Source: Phytophthora colocasiae
Taxonomy: Eukaryota; Oomycota; Peronosporomycetes; Peronosporales; Peronosporaceae
Direction: 5' to 3'
Length of the DNA: 64,000 bases
Assembly: GCA_018806915.1 (NCBI GenBank)
Contig: JAGKQI010000045.1
Location: 930,001-994,000 of the forward strand
In this document: in pieces, positions 39,708-50,530 of the stretch
Position numbering within the stretch: position 1 is the first letter of the stretch
Layout of the letters: each line of letters begins with the position of its first letter
Notes under the pieces: model-generated
Databases searched by the model: none
Told to the model about the DNA's origin: nothing
The model's input: only the letters and a program-made list of their open reading frames with translations
Program-made: the position numbers and the translations under genes

Positions 39708-40916
39708 ATGGTTATCGAGCATGAAAACAACGCGAAGCTGGTGGAAGATTGGGCCGCGTTGACTACTGAAGCCTGGACGAAGGAGGTTCAACAGGAATGG
39801 AGGAAGAAGCAGCGATGTGCGACGTTGGCTCGCTTTCGAGTCAGCAAGAAGAAGAAGTTCTCGGACATGTGCAACGAGAAGGAGCACTTAGAGCTCCAAG
39901 TTAAGCGACGTCTTGCGGCCCTGAACGCTATAGCCAGCAGCGAATTAGACGATACGTCACCCCTCGAGAAGATTCGCAACCAAGTGTGCCTACTTGCACT
40001 TGAAAGCGACGCCCTTCGCAACGAAAACCGTGAAATGTACGACAAGCTTCAGGTTCTCAAGCGTACGTGGTCCCTCGTGCAAGAAGCGTTTATGGATGTG
40101 AATGGGGTCCAGAATTCTACCCCCTCAAACCTGTACGAAGCCAGCGAGAAGTCCCAGTGGGTGTCCCACCCGCGTCCGGATGAATCTGGTTGGCGTGTTT
40201 TCTTCCCCAATTGCGAGCCTTCGTTCTACTTCCACCCATTCACGCGTGAAGAGTTTGAGACGCTTTACCAGACGTCAATGGCTGAGTTACTGGTGAGATG
40301 TGAGCACGTCCAACCTGTTGGAAAGCTATTCGGATGGACAGTTCACCACGCACCGTCAGTGGGTGGAATTAAAGACAATTCCCCTGTTGCTTGCGCGAAA
40401 TTCACCCTGAGAGCTGGATGTTCTCTTCAAACCCTCGATGAACTGGTTCTTCAGTCGGATCTCAAGTGGCTGCCATTGGTGGTGATACCCCCCAGTTGGA
40501 ATACGAAACACCTGGACACCGTTTCCAGTCAAGTTTTGCAGGAATTCGAGACGGACGCGTATATTATGGTGAATAACATCCCAGGCAACACTCATCTCCG
40601 CTACATGCACCTTATTCGGAGAATGCCTCGACGAACTTTAGACGGTAGAGGCTCAATCGCCTTCACGATGGCAATAGTCGACAATAGTGAGAACACAAGA
40701 AGTCGAGAAGCTGAGGATCAACGTGATGTTACCTGGGCTAAAGGTGGCTTCAATACGCTCACTATCACAGAAGTGGATGGAAACACTGTGGATGTCAAGT
40801 TTGAGTTTAGTGCTGCTTGTCAGGACGAACTCCATGTAGATCAACACTATATCTACTGGGCCCAGTTTGTTTGCCGCTGGTCGGAAAGAGTATTTCCACC
40901 AAAGCTTCTGGATTAA
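39708..40916 (+). CDS. bZIP-like protein with START-like C-domain (Arg-type)
   Basis: 402 aa from ATG 39708 (MVIEHENNAKLVEDWAAL). The 17 in-frame codons upstream begin with TTG and are judged untranslated. The basic region (WRKKQRCATLARFRVSKKKK) has Arg36 at the Asn position, eight before Arg44, as in 12111-13343. Both proteins share the DWA head, the coil (ELQVKRRLAALN) and the LFGWTVHHAP motif, so they are close paralogs. The C-domain continues with GWRVFFPNCEPSFYFHPF, LQEFETDAYIMVNNIPG, VDNSENTRSREAEDQ and IYWAQFVCRWSERV. Convergent with 40982-42073, 65 bp apart. Confidence 0.86.
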   Translation: MVIEHENNAKLVEDWAALTTEAWTKEVQQEWRKKQRCATLARFRVSKKKKFSDMCNEKEHLELQVKRRLAALNAIASSELDDTSPLEKIRNQVCLLALESDALRNENREMYDKLQVLKRTWSLVQEAFMDVNGVQNSTPSNLYEASEKSQWVSHPRPDESGWRVFFPNCEPSFYFHPFTREEFETLYQTSMAELLVRCEHVQPVGKLFGWTVHHAPSVGGIKDNSPVACAKFTLRAGCSLQTLDELVLQSDLKWLPLVVIPPSWNTKHLDTVSSQVLQEFETDAYIMVNNIPGNTHLRYMHLIRRMPRRTLDGRGSIAFTMAIVDNSENTRSREAEDQRDVTWAKGGFNTLTITEVDGNTVDVKFEFSAACQDELHVDQHYIYWAQFVCRWSERVFPPKLLD

Positions 40917-40981
40917 GGCATCAGTGCTCAGAGTTTCGAATGAATATCATGCATTTTGTCTACTGTAGTGAACGTCTCTCT

Positions 40982-42073
40982 TCATCCGAGTGTTAACAAC
41001 TTGGACGCAGAGACAATTTGTTCCCACTGGACGACGCACTGAGCCCACTGCACCATGAGGAAGTCAGCGTGTTCTTTGTTCTCACATTCTGCCGAGTGCT
41101 CATAGACAACATCGATAGCGCAGTTGTCAACCTCAGTCAAGGTAAAGTACGCCCAGCCATCATTGATCCAGTCGACATCTTCTAAGGCTTCTGCGTCATG
41201 ACTGAATTTGTTGGCCTTGGAGTCATAAATCTTCATACTGAAGCCCATTTTTCGCTTCCCTCCTGCCAGTTCCCACTGAGCTGTTCGTGCGAGAAAAACA
41301 TAGCGCGTGTTCGTCGTTCCAGGGATATTGTGCACAAGAACTCGACACTGAGGGTCGATCTCCTGCAGAACTTGCGTCGAAACTTTATCGATCTGAGTGT
41401 AGCTCCATCCCAGTGGGGTTACCAAAATCGGACGTAGCTCTCTTTCATGGACGATCGAAGCTTGGAGTGCAGTGTCAATCGAGCAGTGGACACGCTTTGT
41501 GTACCGCACTCGTGACGATATTTTCTTTCCCCATAACTCAGTAGGGTAGATCACCTCACGATGCATAATCCACCCGAGAAATGTACCAGTCATCGAGGAA
41601 GACGAAAGCTCAGGCACAAAATCAGCATCAAGAGGGTTCGGAGCACCACTGATTTCTTCCGGTGTCAACGGTTGGAAGAAGAACGACGAAGCTCCATCGA
41701 CAAAGCGGACCCGCCATCCCAGTTCGTTATCGGACGATATAAGAGGGCTTTCTTGTTGGTTGTCATTGTCCAGAATGCTCCTGAAAGTTTGGTGGTCTTG
41801 GATTCGGTTGCTGAGAGCGACGTTTTGGGCTCGGAGCGCTTCCTTCTCCAAAATTACCTCCCGCAGAAGACGCGCTAGGCCTTGGTAAGAGGGGTTTAGG
41901 CCACGGGACAGATCATGTTGGATGAGAGCCACGCGCAGCTTCATTGTGCGCTCAAGACGTTTGTGTTCCTCTCGCAGAACACCGTCCCGCTTCTTTTTCC
42001 GTAGACGAAATTCCACCATTTTATCGCGGTGTTTGTTTAGCTTCACACGTCGGTCGTCAACCAGTTCAGTCAT
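40982..42073 (-). CDS. bZIP-like protein with START-like C-domain (His-type)
   Basis: 363 aa, intact, ATG 42073 (MTELVDDRRVKLNKHRDKMV). The basic region is at residues 8-30, with His15 at the Asn position and Arg23. The coil has EEHKRLERTMKLRVAL and EVILEKEALRAQNVALSNRI. The C-domain has GWRVRFVDGASSFFFQPL, FLGWIMHRE, LQEIDPQCRVLVHNIPG, YDSKANKFSHDAEA and LMVQWAQCVVQWEQI. Closest in coil sequence and length to 38104-39189. It is the last cluster member before the copia nest. Confidence 0.86.
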   Translation of the reverse strand: MTELVDDRRVKLNKHRDKMVEFRLRKKKRDGVLREEHKRLERTMKLRVALIQHDLSRGLNPSYQGLARLLREVILEKEALRAQNVALSNRIQDHQTFRSILDNDNQQESPLISSDNELGWRVRFVDGASSFFFQPLTPEEISGAPNPLDADFVPELSSSSMTGTFLGWIMHREVIYPTELWGKKISSRVRYTKRVHCSIDTALQASIVHERELRPILVTPLGWSYTQIDKVSTQVLQEIDPQCRVLVHNIPGTTNTRYVFLARTAQWELAGGKRKMGFSMKIYDSKANKFSHDAEALEDVDWINDGWAYFTLTEVDNCAIDVVYEHSAECENKEHADFLMVQWAQCVVQWEQIVSASKLLTLG

Positions 42074-42280
42074 CGTCGTGGAAGGCGTCTACGTTGATAA
42101 GTAGAGACTTAAGGTGACGTGAGCCGTAAAAAATTGGAAATGAAAGTCAGTCTTATTAATACCAGCGTTTACTCACGCAATCCCGATGTACACATACAGC
42201 TGTTCTTGACATATAAAGTTATACTAGCGTTTACTCACGCAATCACGATGTACACATACAGAAAACTCAGCTGTTCTTGA
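42074..42280. repeat. Promoter region with a direct repeat
   Basis: A 36-bp unit (agcgtttactcacgcaat then c/a, cgatgtacacatacag) occurs at 42164-42199 and 42226-42261, each followed by ctgttcttga (directly, or after 9 bp). It lies upstream of the 40982-42073 gene start and may be part of its promoter. One mismatch within the unit was noticed. Confidence 0.8.
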
Positions 42281-42345
42281 ATAACTGGCTCTGCCACTAC
42301 ATTGCATACTTATAGTGAAAACGCCAGTTCACAATGACTGGTAAG

Positions 42346-43862
42346 GAAGGAAATTGAAGTTGATTAACTGGTTATTCCTGGTTGCTACTACTTGGCTTGG
42401 CTATTGAATTCTGCAAATTTGATTCATGCGTTTTCGTAAGACAAATCTTGTGTTTTGGCAGGGTGCGTCCGACACTAGGTCTTACTTTTGGCCATCAACG
42501 AGAACTGATTATCTTTTGTTTGTCTTGTTTTTACTATTCGCATACTTAAGGTTATATACATTATCTCAACCACAACTTTTGTTGAGCCAAAAGTACGACA
42601 CGGTGTCGTACTTCTTTGTCATTGGCCAAAAAGAGTTTTCTTGAGGTCCTCCCCTTTCTCCGCCACTCGTCTTCTAAAGCCCCACCAGCCACCAACGCTG
42701 CCTTGACTCGAGATGCTTCACATCGTAACAGCAACACAGAGCTTACTTTATCCCGTGCTAACCCACTCGCCCACGATGAGCGAGTACTTCGTGCTGAGAA
42801 TGGGAGAAACGTGTGCACTTCTTCTCGAACTCAGACCGTGTATCGATATCCGTGGTATCGCAGCATGGCTTCGTGCTACACAGCCCGACGGCGAGCGCTT
42901 CTTTGATGATAATGGTGGTCTAAATGTCAATGTGTTCTCATGGTGGTATAATAGTCAGTATGTACTCAAGTTCAGGCTACAGTTTTTGCTCTTCCTGAGT
43001 CTTTGGCCCCTCGATTTGCTAAGCTACGGGAACAAAAAGGGATTTACGGGACTGGTAAAACGCAGCAGCAGTTCAAGGATACAATGCGAGACCGTTAGCC
43101 ACGCTCGGATGCGGTCTGTCCTCAGAGTTATTCACCGACAACTATTATTCACTTTTGGCCAAGTGATGGCAAACTGCACACACTTCCAGAAATCTTTGAG
43201 TTTCCGAGCACAGATGTACTGCACGCTTGGTACCTGTGGTGGTTCGGGAACGAAGTCGAAGGCCAGCCCCCATACAAGTCAGTATCAACGCATGACCTGG
43301 CGGCACGAAAAAAGCGTCAAACGTACTCAGAATGGCGCATGATGATGGAGCTGCAATTGAGAGAGATACCGGCGCTTTACCTTCCTCCTCAATGACTGAG
43401 CAGCAGGCGGCAATGTCTGCGTCACCGGTGTCATCAGCCTGCCGCTCAGCTTCTCAAACAGTTCCCACCTACCACGCAGTTGAAAGTCATGACTATGCTT
43501 CGTCTAGCTCATCAAGCAGCACACACAAACAACCAAAACGCACACATTAGAGTATAGACCTAGGAAGAAGAGGATGGAAGACTAAACGCACTTACTTGTA
43601 ACTTCGTTCACTGCGTCTGCTTGTACTTCACCGTCTAAGCTGTGCTTGGCCTTTTGACGAAATCACAACCCACCGTTTCTTTGTCGTCTGACTGTCTTAC
43701 GAAGGCTCGACACAAGTGATTGTGATTGTGAATTGTTTGAATGGGATATCGAATTTTTGAATGCTAATCATATCATCTGGAAAGTAAGTCGCCGGAGGGA
43801 CTCGAACGCCTACCAAGTGCGTATCTTTGTGGTGCGTACACCAGTTGACCACCAGGAGGCCC
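42346..43862 (-). mobile_element. tRNA-derived SINE (minus) in the copia 5' LTR, itself interrupted
   Basis: Flanked by an 18-bp target-site duplication, TTCACAATGACTGGTAAG (42328-42345 and 43863-43880), both within LTR sequence. Read on the minus strand, the head (43787-43862) has tRNA-like Pol III boxes: A-box-like near ggtggtcaactgg and B-box-like gcgttcgagtccc. The body continues to about 43726, and the tail resumes at about 42346-42415. The ~1.3 kb between is a later insertion. The 3' tail ends in atttcctt rather than poly(A). Confidence 0.78.
42416..43725. mobile_element. Unclassified ~1.3-kb insertion within the SINE
   Basis: The SINE is interrupted here. The insert ends share an imperfect inverted motif (TTCGTAAGACA near 42428, TGTCTTACGAA near 43695), so a DNA transposon is likely, but no target duplication was settled. 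Inside, a plus-strand frame near 43185-43340 reads HTLPEIFEFPSTDVLHAWYL then WWFGNE and RQTYSEWRMMM, a Trp-rich motif resembling a C-terminal domain seen in repetitive oomycete proteins (possibly GCR1_C-like, as in Cryptons; uncertain). The frame is degenerate. A near-perfect hairpin (aagtacgacacggtgtcgtactt) lies at about 42590. Confidence 0.45.
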
Positions 43863-43907
43863 TTCACAATGACTGGTAAGCAGCTAGCCAACATTCTTAA
43901 GCATATA

Positions 43908-44640
43908 CCGAATTTGAGATCTCCTACTTCAGACCCAATATTTTTAAAGTTGTATTGTTGCAAAATACACAAGATCTGTACACGTACCGATTGGGCCTCA
44001 TTGTGAAGGGCCTCCTGGTGGCCCACTGGTGTACGCACCACAAAGCTACGCACTTGGCAGGCGTTCGAGTCCCTCCGGGGAATTATTTCCAGATGATATG
44101 ATTAGCATTCGAAAATTCAATATCCCATTCAAACAATTCACAATCACAATCAAAACCTTCACTAGTCAAGCCAACCAGTAATAACCAGTTAATCAACTTC
44201 AATTTCCTGTACACGTAGCGACGCATCTCTATCACGTATTATTTAAACAAAACAATTTAAGGGTTCTTCTTCGGGAACTACGAAGTTTTCTATGTCGTGA
44301 CAGCATGGCGCACTACGGGCACTTCTGCCAGCAACCGTCGTAGCAGCTCCCAATGAGGTTCACTGTCGGAGAGCTTTGTTTCAGCCTCTAAGTTATCAGT
44401 AGGCTCAATGGATACCATTTCTTGGGAGGCTTGGCAGTGTCAGAAATACGGGTTCTCCGTTTCCGTTGGCCGAGCGTGGGGGGAGTGCGCGCCATTGTGA
44501 ATTTCTTGCAATGAGCTGGTGGATAGTTACAGTTTAGCATTTTTTGTACTCTGAATTAGGAGATCTAGACTTGTGCGCTGTTCCATTCTCGATATGTGAT
44601 TAGTTGGAGGGCAGTCTGAATTAGGAGATCTCAAATACGG
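43908..44640. mobile_element. MITE or small DNA transposon in the copia 5' LTR
   Basis: Starts CCGAATTTGAGATCTCC and ends GGAGATCTCAAATACGG, flanked by TA (43906-43907 and 44641-44642). Removing it restores catataatctaac as in the 3' LTR (54112-54125). It carries a plus-strand SINE copy. No transposase is encoded, so it is a non-autonomous TA-duplicating element. Confidence 0.88.
43994..44212 (+). mobile_element. tRNA-derived SINE (plus copy) within the MITE
   Basis: About 210 bp. A tRNA-like head (from gggcctcctggtggcc at about 44008; A-box TGGCCCACTGG, B-box-like GCGTTCGAGTCCC) is followed by a unique body and the tail aaccagttaatcaacttc. A possible 9-bp target duplication, GTACACGTA, lies at about 43979 and 44213. 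It is about 5% different from the minus copy 150 bp away and shares 10 bp of 5' sequence (tcattgtgaa) with it. tRNA-derived SINEs are known in Phytophthora infestans. Confidence 0.7.
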
Positions 44641-44730
44641 TAATCTAACTTACTTCGTCTTTTGACGGCCACTACAAACTTCTTCTTATCCTCCTTTCTT
44701 TTACACTACCCACGCTACCCACCAGAGATT

Positions 44731-45720
44731 ATGAGCTCATTACAAACCTCAAGCGGCGACTTCCCACGACTCATCGACGCCGAGAACTTCGACGTGTGGA
44801 AGGCTCGCGTGTGCGCAGCACTCGACGGCAAGCACCTGCTTGGCTACGTGAAGCAGCTCGAGTACGATGGTGTGTCAGAAGAAGAGAGTGAAGACAGCAC
44901 TAGCGGCATGTCCGACGACGACGACCCTCCAGCCAAGGGCACCAAGGTCGCTGAAGTCGACTCTGACGCTGTGGACTACGATGAGAGCGATGACGAGCTA
45001 AAGCCGCCCTCGGACTCTTATGATGACTCTGGAGCCAGCTCAGATGGATCAATCAAGCGCAAGGACCATCCAGCCGTCCGGCCGTTCAACTCGCGTGAAG
45101 CTCGCCGAGCAAGCAGCACCCGAAGAAAGAGAAGCCTCGGCCTCTTAGCCAGCACGAGCGCCGTCTCCAAGAAGCCAAGACCAAAGCCTTCTTGATGAAG
45201 ACGATGGACAACATGCACGTGCGGCTGGTCAAGAATGTCACGAGATTTTCAACTTCATCTGCGAGAAGTACGAGGGAGCAGCCTTTCACGGTGACCCGTA
45301 CTTCATCCAACACTACTTGGTGGAGATCAAGTATGAGGAAGGATCCGACTTGACTTAATTCTTTCACAAACTTGAGAACGCGATAAAAGCCGCGTCAGAA
45401 GCCACCGAGTCGGTGATGACCGAGGAAAAGAAGTCTATCTACCTGTTCCATTGGATACCTAAGTCATGGAAGGATGATCTCCGCATTGGAAGGGCCAACG
45501 GAAGTATATTCTGTATGAAGATCTCAAGCAGACTATCGAAGGCAAGGTTCGCGACCTCCAAGCTCAGGAGCGCTACACCTTGGCCAAGGGTACCCAGACT
45601 GGGTGAGCGAGCTCTTGTGGCAACTGGGCCTTCTGCATCGCATGCTCCAGAGCGCGACAATGCCGATACTGCTCGTATTGTGATCGCCCACGCCACAACT
45701 TTCGCCAGTGCCGCGGTCTA
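44731..45720 (+). pseudogene. Copia Gag (broken)
   Basis: ATG 44731 begins MSSLQTSSGDFPRLIDAENF followed by DVWKARVCAALDGKH, typical of copia Gag. An acidic linker follows. The frame is lost near 45195 and resumes in other frames (KAFLMKTMDNMHVRLVKN, EIFNFICEKYEG, YFIQHYLVEIKYEEG). It ends with a zinc knuckle, CSYCDRPRHNFRQC (CX2CX4HX4C), near 45676-45717. Several shifts and a stop make it dead. Confidence 0.78.
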
Positions 45721-47006
45721 CAAAAAGACCTGCGTGATGGACCAGTGGAGGCGGTACTCCCTGACAATTTTGCTTTCAAGGGTAACTCCAAGCGCGATCA
45801 TCATCCGTATTGGGACTCAAACTACGGTAACAACTGGCGCAGCTACAAGGGAAACAACAACCGAGAATCCAAGGGCACACAACGTGGCAACAACAACAAA
45901 CACGGAACCGTGGCAAACAACGTGGTCAAGAGCGCTACAAGAACCGCCCTCTCGAGTCAGACAACGACGACGTTGATGACAACGACAGTGATTCTGTCAA
46001 CCGTAAGGTGTCTCGCCAAGGACGTCGTGATACCGGTCCCATTGCTGTCGCTACCACATTCAATCCCCAGTTTAGCCTTACCGCTCAAGCCAAGGTTGAA
46101 CTTGACCCCACCTGGACGATCGACCCTGGCTGCACACGCCATGCGTCCCATGACTCCAGTGGTTTACTGGCATCACCACTAGTAGTGGATCGATCACAGT
46201 TAGTGGAAACAACCAGATCCCCATTGAAGGCATTGAACGGGTCAAACTGCAAGTCTCTGACTCCAACGGACATGCAGAAGCTTATCCTTCATGGTGTCCT
46301 GTACGCTCCCCAGCTCCAATTCAGCCTGCTTTCAATTCTAGCAGCGGTGAAGCATGATTTCGCTTCAGCTTTGACCGTTCGAAGACGGATTTCTTCCGTG
46401 TTGCATGCACGTTAGCGAAGTCACACCGCTCCCTATTTTACTCTAATAGAGTTTTGAGTTGTTAAACGTGCTACATCGCCTTTGTCAAAAGTCCATTTAG
46501 ATATCTGTGGTCCACTACCTGTGTCTAGTCTTAGAGCGTTGTCCAAATGAAAAAGAGATCACTTTTCTTACCGATGACTTTTTTGGCACAACGATAAAAG
46601 TCAGCGACACAAGTCGTCTCCTTGTCCATGTCCAGGATATGTCGATGCGATGACTTATTCGAAATGACCTGCGCAGCGGCATCAAAGAAAAATGCTATTC
46701 GGTAGGGTTTCCTTTTTGGCAATCATTGCGCGCTACACGATGAAGTACGTAGCCGCTGTTCCGCACCCGCGCCGAGCCAGAAGGCGCTGAAGTTTGGCAC
46801 ACGCTACGGCATCTGAGCAAGAGCAGCGTGAAGAAATGAATCATAAACCTGCAGTCGTCAACCCCGTTCACGTGGCAAGTGTGACGACGCCGCCCTCGTC
46901 TCTTGGATTTGTCATCGTACTACACACAGTACGAAAAAGATCACGACTCCAACACCAGCACACCCAACAGCGACCAAGTAGACACTCAACTACAGAGCTC
47001 TGTTGA

Positions 47007-47367
47007 CTAGGAGCCACCACGCAAGAGAGATAGGCGCGCGACCCGCAGTTTGACGTCTTCATCTCCCACCACGACAGCCAAGGCGGAATCGTCGGAAGCT
47101 ACTCCATCTACAGCTGCAAGGAAACCGCCAAACGCGACAACGCGCAAGACAGGCAAGACAAAGACGGCATGGATGCGTAAGTCCTCTGCAGCTGCTGTGA
47201 ACAAGACGTTTTCGGCAACGAAGAATACCTCAACTAAGGCCTCAAAGACGAACGGCACTAAGGTGAAAACAGAGAGCAAGAGGACTGGTGATGAAGGTGC
47301 ATCCGAAAAGACCGATACCGAAGAAAGCAAGAATACGAAGTGGACTATCCAGTTGACGGCGAATTGA
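47007..47367 (+). pseudogene. Possible Harbinger partner protein (low-complexity fragment)
   Basis: A Lys/Thr/Ser/Ala-rich frame (for example TSTKASKTNGTKVKTESKRT) opposite in direction to the transposase. PIF/Harbinger elements usually encode a second Myb/SANT-like protein in this arrangement, but no Myb domain is recognisable, so this is placement-based inference. Confidence 0.35.
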
Positions 47368-47562
47368 CGATGACTATCGATGAAGCTGCCTCGAAGCAGC
47401 AGGCCACAAGTGATGCATTAATAAACAGCATTGCGGGCTTGCAGCAGGTGACTGCTAGACTACAAGTGAAATGACCAAGTGACCCGATATGGACTAATTA
47501 TTGCTCACACTGGGATGCAACGTCTACTGTTTCATCCAGTCTACTCGCATTTACCGCCGCTT

Positions 47563-49148
47563 TTACTCATGATCGTTTTGGTAGAAGCGTCGTGCATATG
47601 CATTTCTTTTTGCTGTTGCTAAATCAACTTCAGCCTGCGTTCGATCGCAGCTCTGGTTAAAAGCTTCCATTACACGCCTTGAAACTAGCATGTCCCTCTT
47701 GCGCTGCCCCTCGCTGCGTTTCTTTTCCTTGAACTGCTTGTCACCAATGTCAATCAGTAGATTGTGTAAAACAGCAGCAGCACATATCATGCGAGCGCTC
47801 GTGGTGTGCTTCTTTCGATCATTCACTCCATGTAAGACCTTGAATCGTGTCTTCAGTTTATCGAAGACACATTCTACAAGTATGCGGGTTTCGGATAGAT
47901 GATAATTGTAGCTGTAGAACAACAATCGACAAAAGCGAAGGATTAGTGCCAACATTTCACCAAAGAAAAGTAAACTTGCCATCGCTGTTCTTTTGTCAGA
48001 CACGTACTACCACGCTCGTCAAATGGCACCATCAGGAATGGCCACAGTTTAAATCCCGAATCACCTAGCCAATTTATACCAGCTGTGCATAGTTTTCTTG
48101 CATGCGCACCAATAACAGCAGTTTGGTTCGAATTGCTACCACTAAATACCCCTATGTAGCGGAGTTTTTAGCGATAGTCAATTGTAGGTATGATGGCACT
48201 CTTGTCATACTGTAGAAACCCTAAACAAAAGCAGAATTTAGTCCGGGAAAAATACAGTTTGACTCTGCCTACCATAAAGTCTTTAGGCCTTCGCATTCTT
48301 ATGAGAGTTCCATCAAAAATGCAAGCCACGTCTGGAAAATTAGCTTCTCGAGCAACGAAGCCACCAGCTAGCTAGCTCCATTCATCGCTCGCGTTTGGTG
48401 AGGGGAAATATATTACATCGTCCATCATTTCGTAGAGAAGCTTCTCCAACTTTATAATGTAACGACTAGCAACAGAACGTGACATACCCAGTTGTGCTGC
48501 TGCACCACCAATACCGTCACCATTTTGGCTACACCCATTGCCATAATATGTCAGTAGGACGGCAAGGCCATGGTCAAAACTGTACTGCGAGTTCTTTCCC
48601 GGTACCCCGAACTTCTTGTAGAACAAGGGCTCCAAATGCAAGCAAAGAGCATCAAACGACTCGGGCGAGCACCGCAACGTTTTACGATACGCCTTAGGCA
48701 ATCTCTGTGTCTTCAACTTAGAGTAGAAACCGGATCGAATAGCTATTTTCTCTCCTGGCGGTGCCCGCAGCGATCTCCAGTCCATGCAACCAAAGGCAGC
48801 TCCCACTACGATGAACACCATGAACACACAAAGTATCGCGTCGTCTTTCATGTCTTGGGCATCATCATCGCACAGAGCATCGTCCATATTATCGTCTATC
48901 CCGAGGGGCACAACAACACCAAGCTGATTGAAAGCCTCCACCTCTGATGCATCGGCGTCCACGTCCGTAGCATCCGCACAAGCAGTCTCCGCAGCATCCG
49001 CCATGTCAATATCGCCCTCCAGAGCGTCCTCACCCGTGCCGGACACGCGTTTCTCACCGCTGTCTTCCATCTTTAAATTTACTTGACCGCCAAAAGTCGT
49101 CACGACTTCAGAAAAGTTAGTGCTGGACCAACATCTTTTGGCCAACAT
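47563..49148 (-). pseudogene. PIF/Harbinger DDE transposase (degenerate)
   Basis: The N-terminal part (48372-49148) has an acidic head, then FYSKLKTQRLPKAYRKTLRC and a helix-turn-helix-like stretch (GGAAAQLGMSRSVASRYI). The C-terminal part (47563-48003) has YNYHLSETRILVECVFDKLK then ICAAAVLHNLLID, a DDE_Tnp_4 hallmark. Between them (48004-48371) the catalytic core is visible in pieces (ACIFDGTLIRMRRP) but has several stops. The ATG at 49148 is the likely start. Confidence 0.85.
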
Positions 49149-49999
49149 AAAAGTTCGCCTCCGCCTTTTTTAGGATGCAAAAAGTCGGGCGAAAAAAGTA
49201 ATCTCTTTTTAATTGGACAACGCTCTTACTGGTTGTCGTTACTTCTTGATCTTCATCGATGACTTTTCTCGATTCATGTTCACTTATGCAATTAAGAACC
49301 GTAGCGAGTTGAACGACTGCTACGAAGACTTTGCCCGGAACATCTTTAGACAAGATATCTCTGTCGTTGTGTACACGTTCAGTGCTGAAGACGATAAGTC
49401 TCAAGGAAATTTTGAGATTCAACGGCTCCAAGCAGATAATACGAAAGAGTACAAGAAACTGGGTCGAATCATCTTTAAAAAGTTTGGGACTGATGCACAA
49501 TCCACCAACGCATACACTCCTCAGCAGAATGGAGTTGCAGAACGTCGCATGCGTACTATCATGGAGCGTGTCCGATCCCTTCTACTTGACGGCAAACTTC
49601 CCAAGCAATTGTGGGCCGAGTGTGTCTATCACGTGACAACTCTCATCAACAAGACGCCTAGCTCTAAGACGGGCGGTCGAACCCCGTACGAGCTTTGGTA
49701 CAACCGATTCTCACCGATGCAATACATCAAAGTCTTTGGATGTAGTGGATATGTCCACATCACGGAGCAATACCGAGACAAACTCGACGCTAGAGCCCGT
49801 TTGTGCATGTATCTCGGTGTACCTGACCCACAAGAAAGGATATCGTCTGATGGATATTAACACACATGCCATTGTGTATAGTCGTGGTGTAGTTTTTAAG
49901 AGGACGAATTTCCCCCTCTCACAGGCCTGACGTCTACACCAGAGCCCACCCAACCCACCAACAGGCAGCAACTGCTGCCGAACCTGCCCCTGTATGCGT

Positions 50000-50530
50000 C
50001 ATCTGCACTTACTTTTATACCAGCACAAGAGCTTGAAACTGAACCTGTATCAGAACCAGTGACGATATCATTACCCACTACAGGTCCTGCAACGGGAACC
50101 GTACCAGGTACAGCCAACAAACGGGTACTGCGCTATTGATCGAACAGCCATCCAATACTCATTTGTAATGGAGACGGACTCTGATCCTCCGCACGCTCCA
50201 GTTCCTAAGCGACCCCGCCCCACTGCGTAAGCCACTGACGCACGAATCAACACTGAGGCAGCCTGTGACGTAACCCTCAACTCTGAGGAAGACATCTACG
50301 AACAGGAGCAACATCAGCATTTACTGTACACATTACTTGCTATTCGGTATGTGCCAGAGCCCACTATGTATCGGGAAGCAATGAAGTCTTCCCATAGTAA
50401 CCAGAGGTATTCAGCAGCTAAATTGGAATACAAGTCCCTAATGGACAATAACACTTGGTAACCCCTCTTAAAGGGAGCAAGATTTTGAGTAGCCGATTCG
50501 TTGTGAAGTATACCGGTACTACGAATCAAC
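50000..50530. other. Copia Pol linker, mostly stops in all frames
   Basis: Low-complexity Pro/Thr-rich coding in the original integrase-RT linker, now frameshifted. No insertion boundary recognised. Confidence 0.4.

Larger units (their letters stand above)
46534..49225 (-). mobile_element. PIF/Harbinger DNA transposon (insertion in copia integrase)
   Basis: Termini GAGCGTTGTCCAAATGAAAA and its imperfect mirror TTTTTAATTGGACAACGCTC; flanked by TTA (46531-46533 and 49226-49228), the Harbinger target duplication. Excision with one TTA would rejoin the copia integrase (PVSS-L-TGCRYFLIF). It carries a DDE transposase gene on the minus strand and a possible partner frame on the plus strand, the usual two-gene Harbinger layout. 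Confidence 0.92.

Noticed and set aside
42713..43342. 209-aa frame as a host gene
   Set aside because: No family match, competes with a better motif in another frame, and sits in an insertion inside a SINE.
43787..44080. Two tRNA-like sequences as real tRNA genes
   Set aside because: The T-stem and acceptor pairings are poor, they are in opposite orientation with a shared non-tRNA body and tail, and one has an 18-bp target duplication. They are SINE heads.
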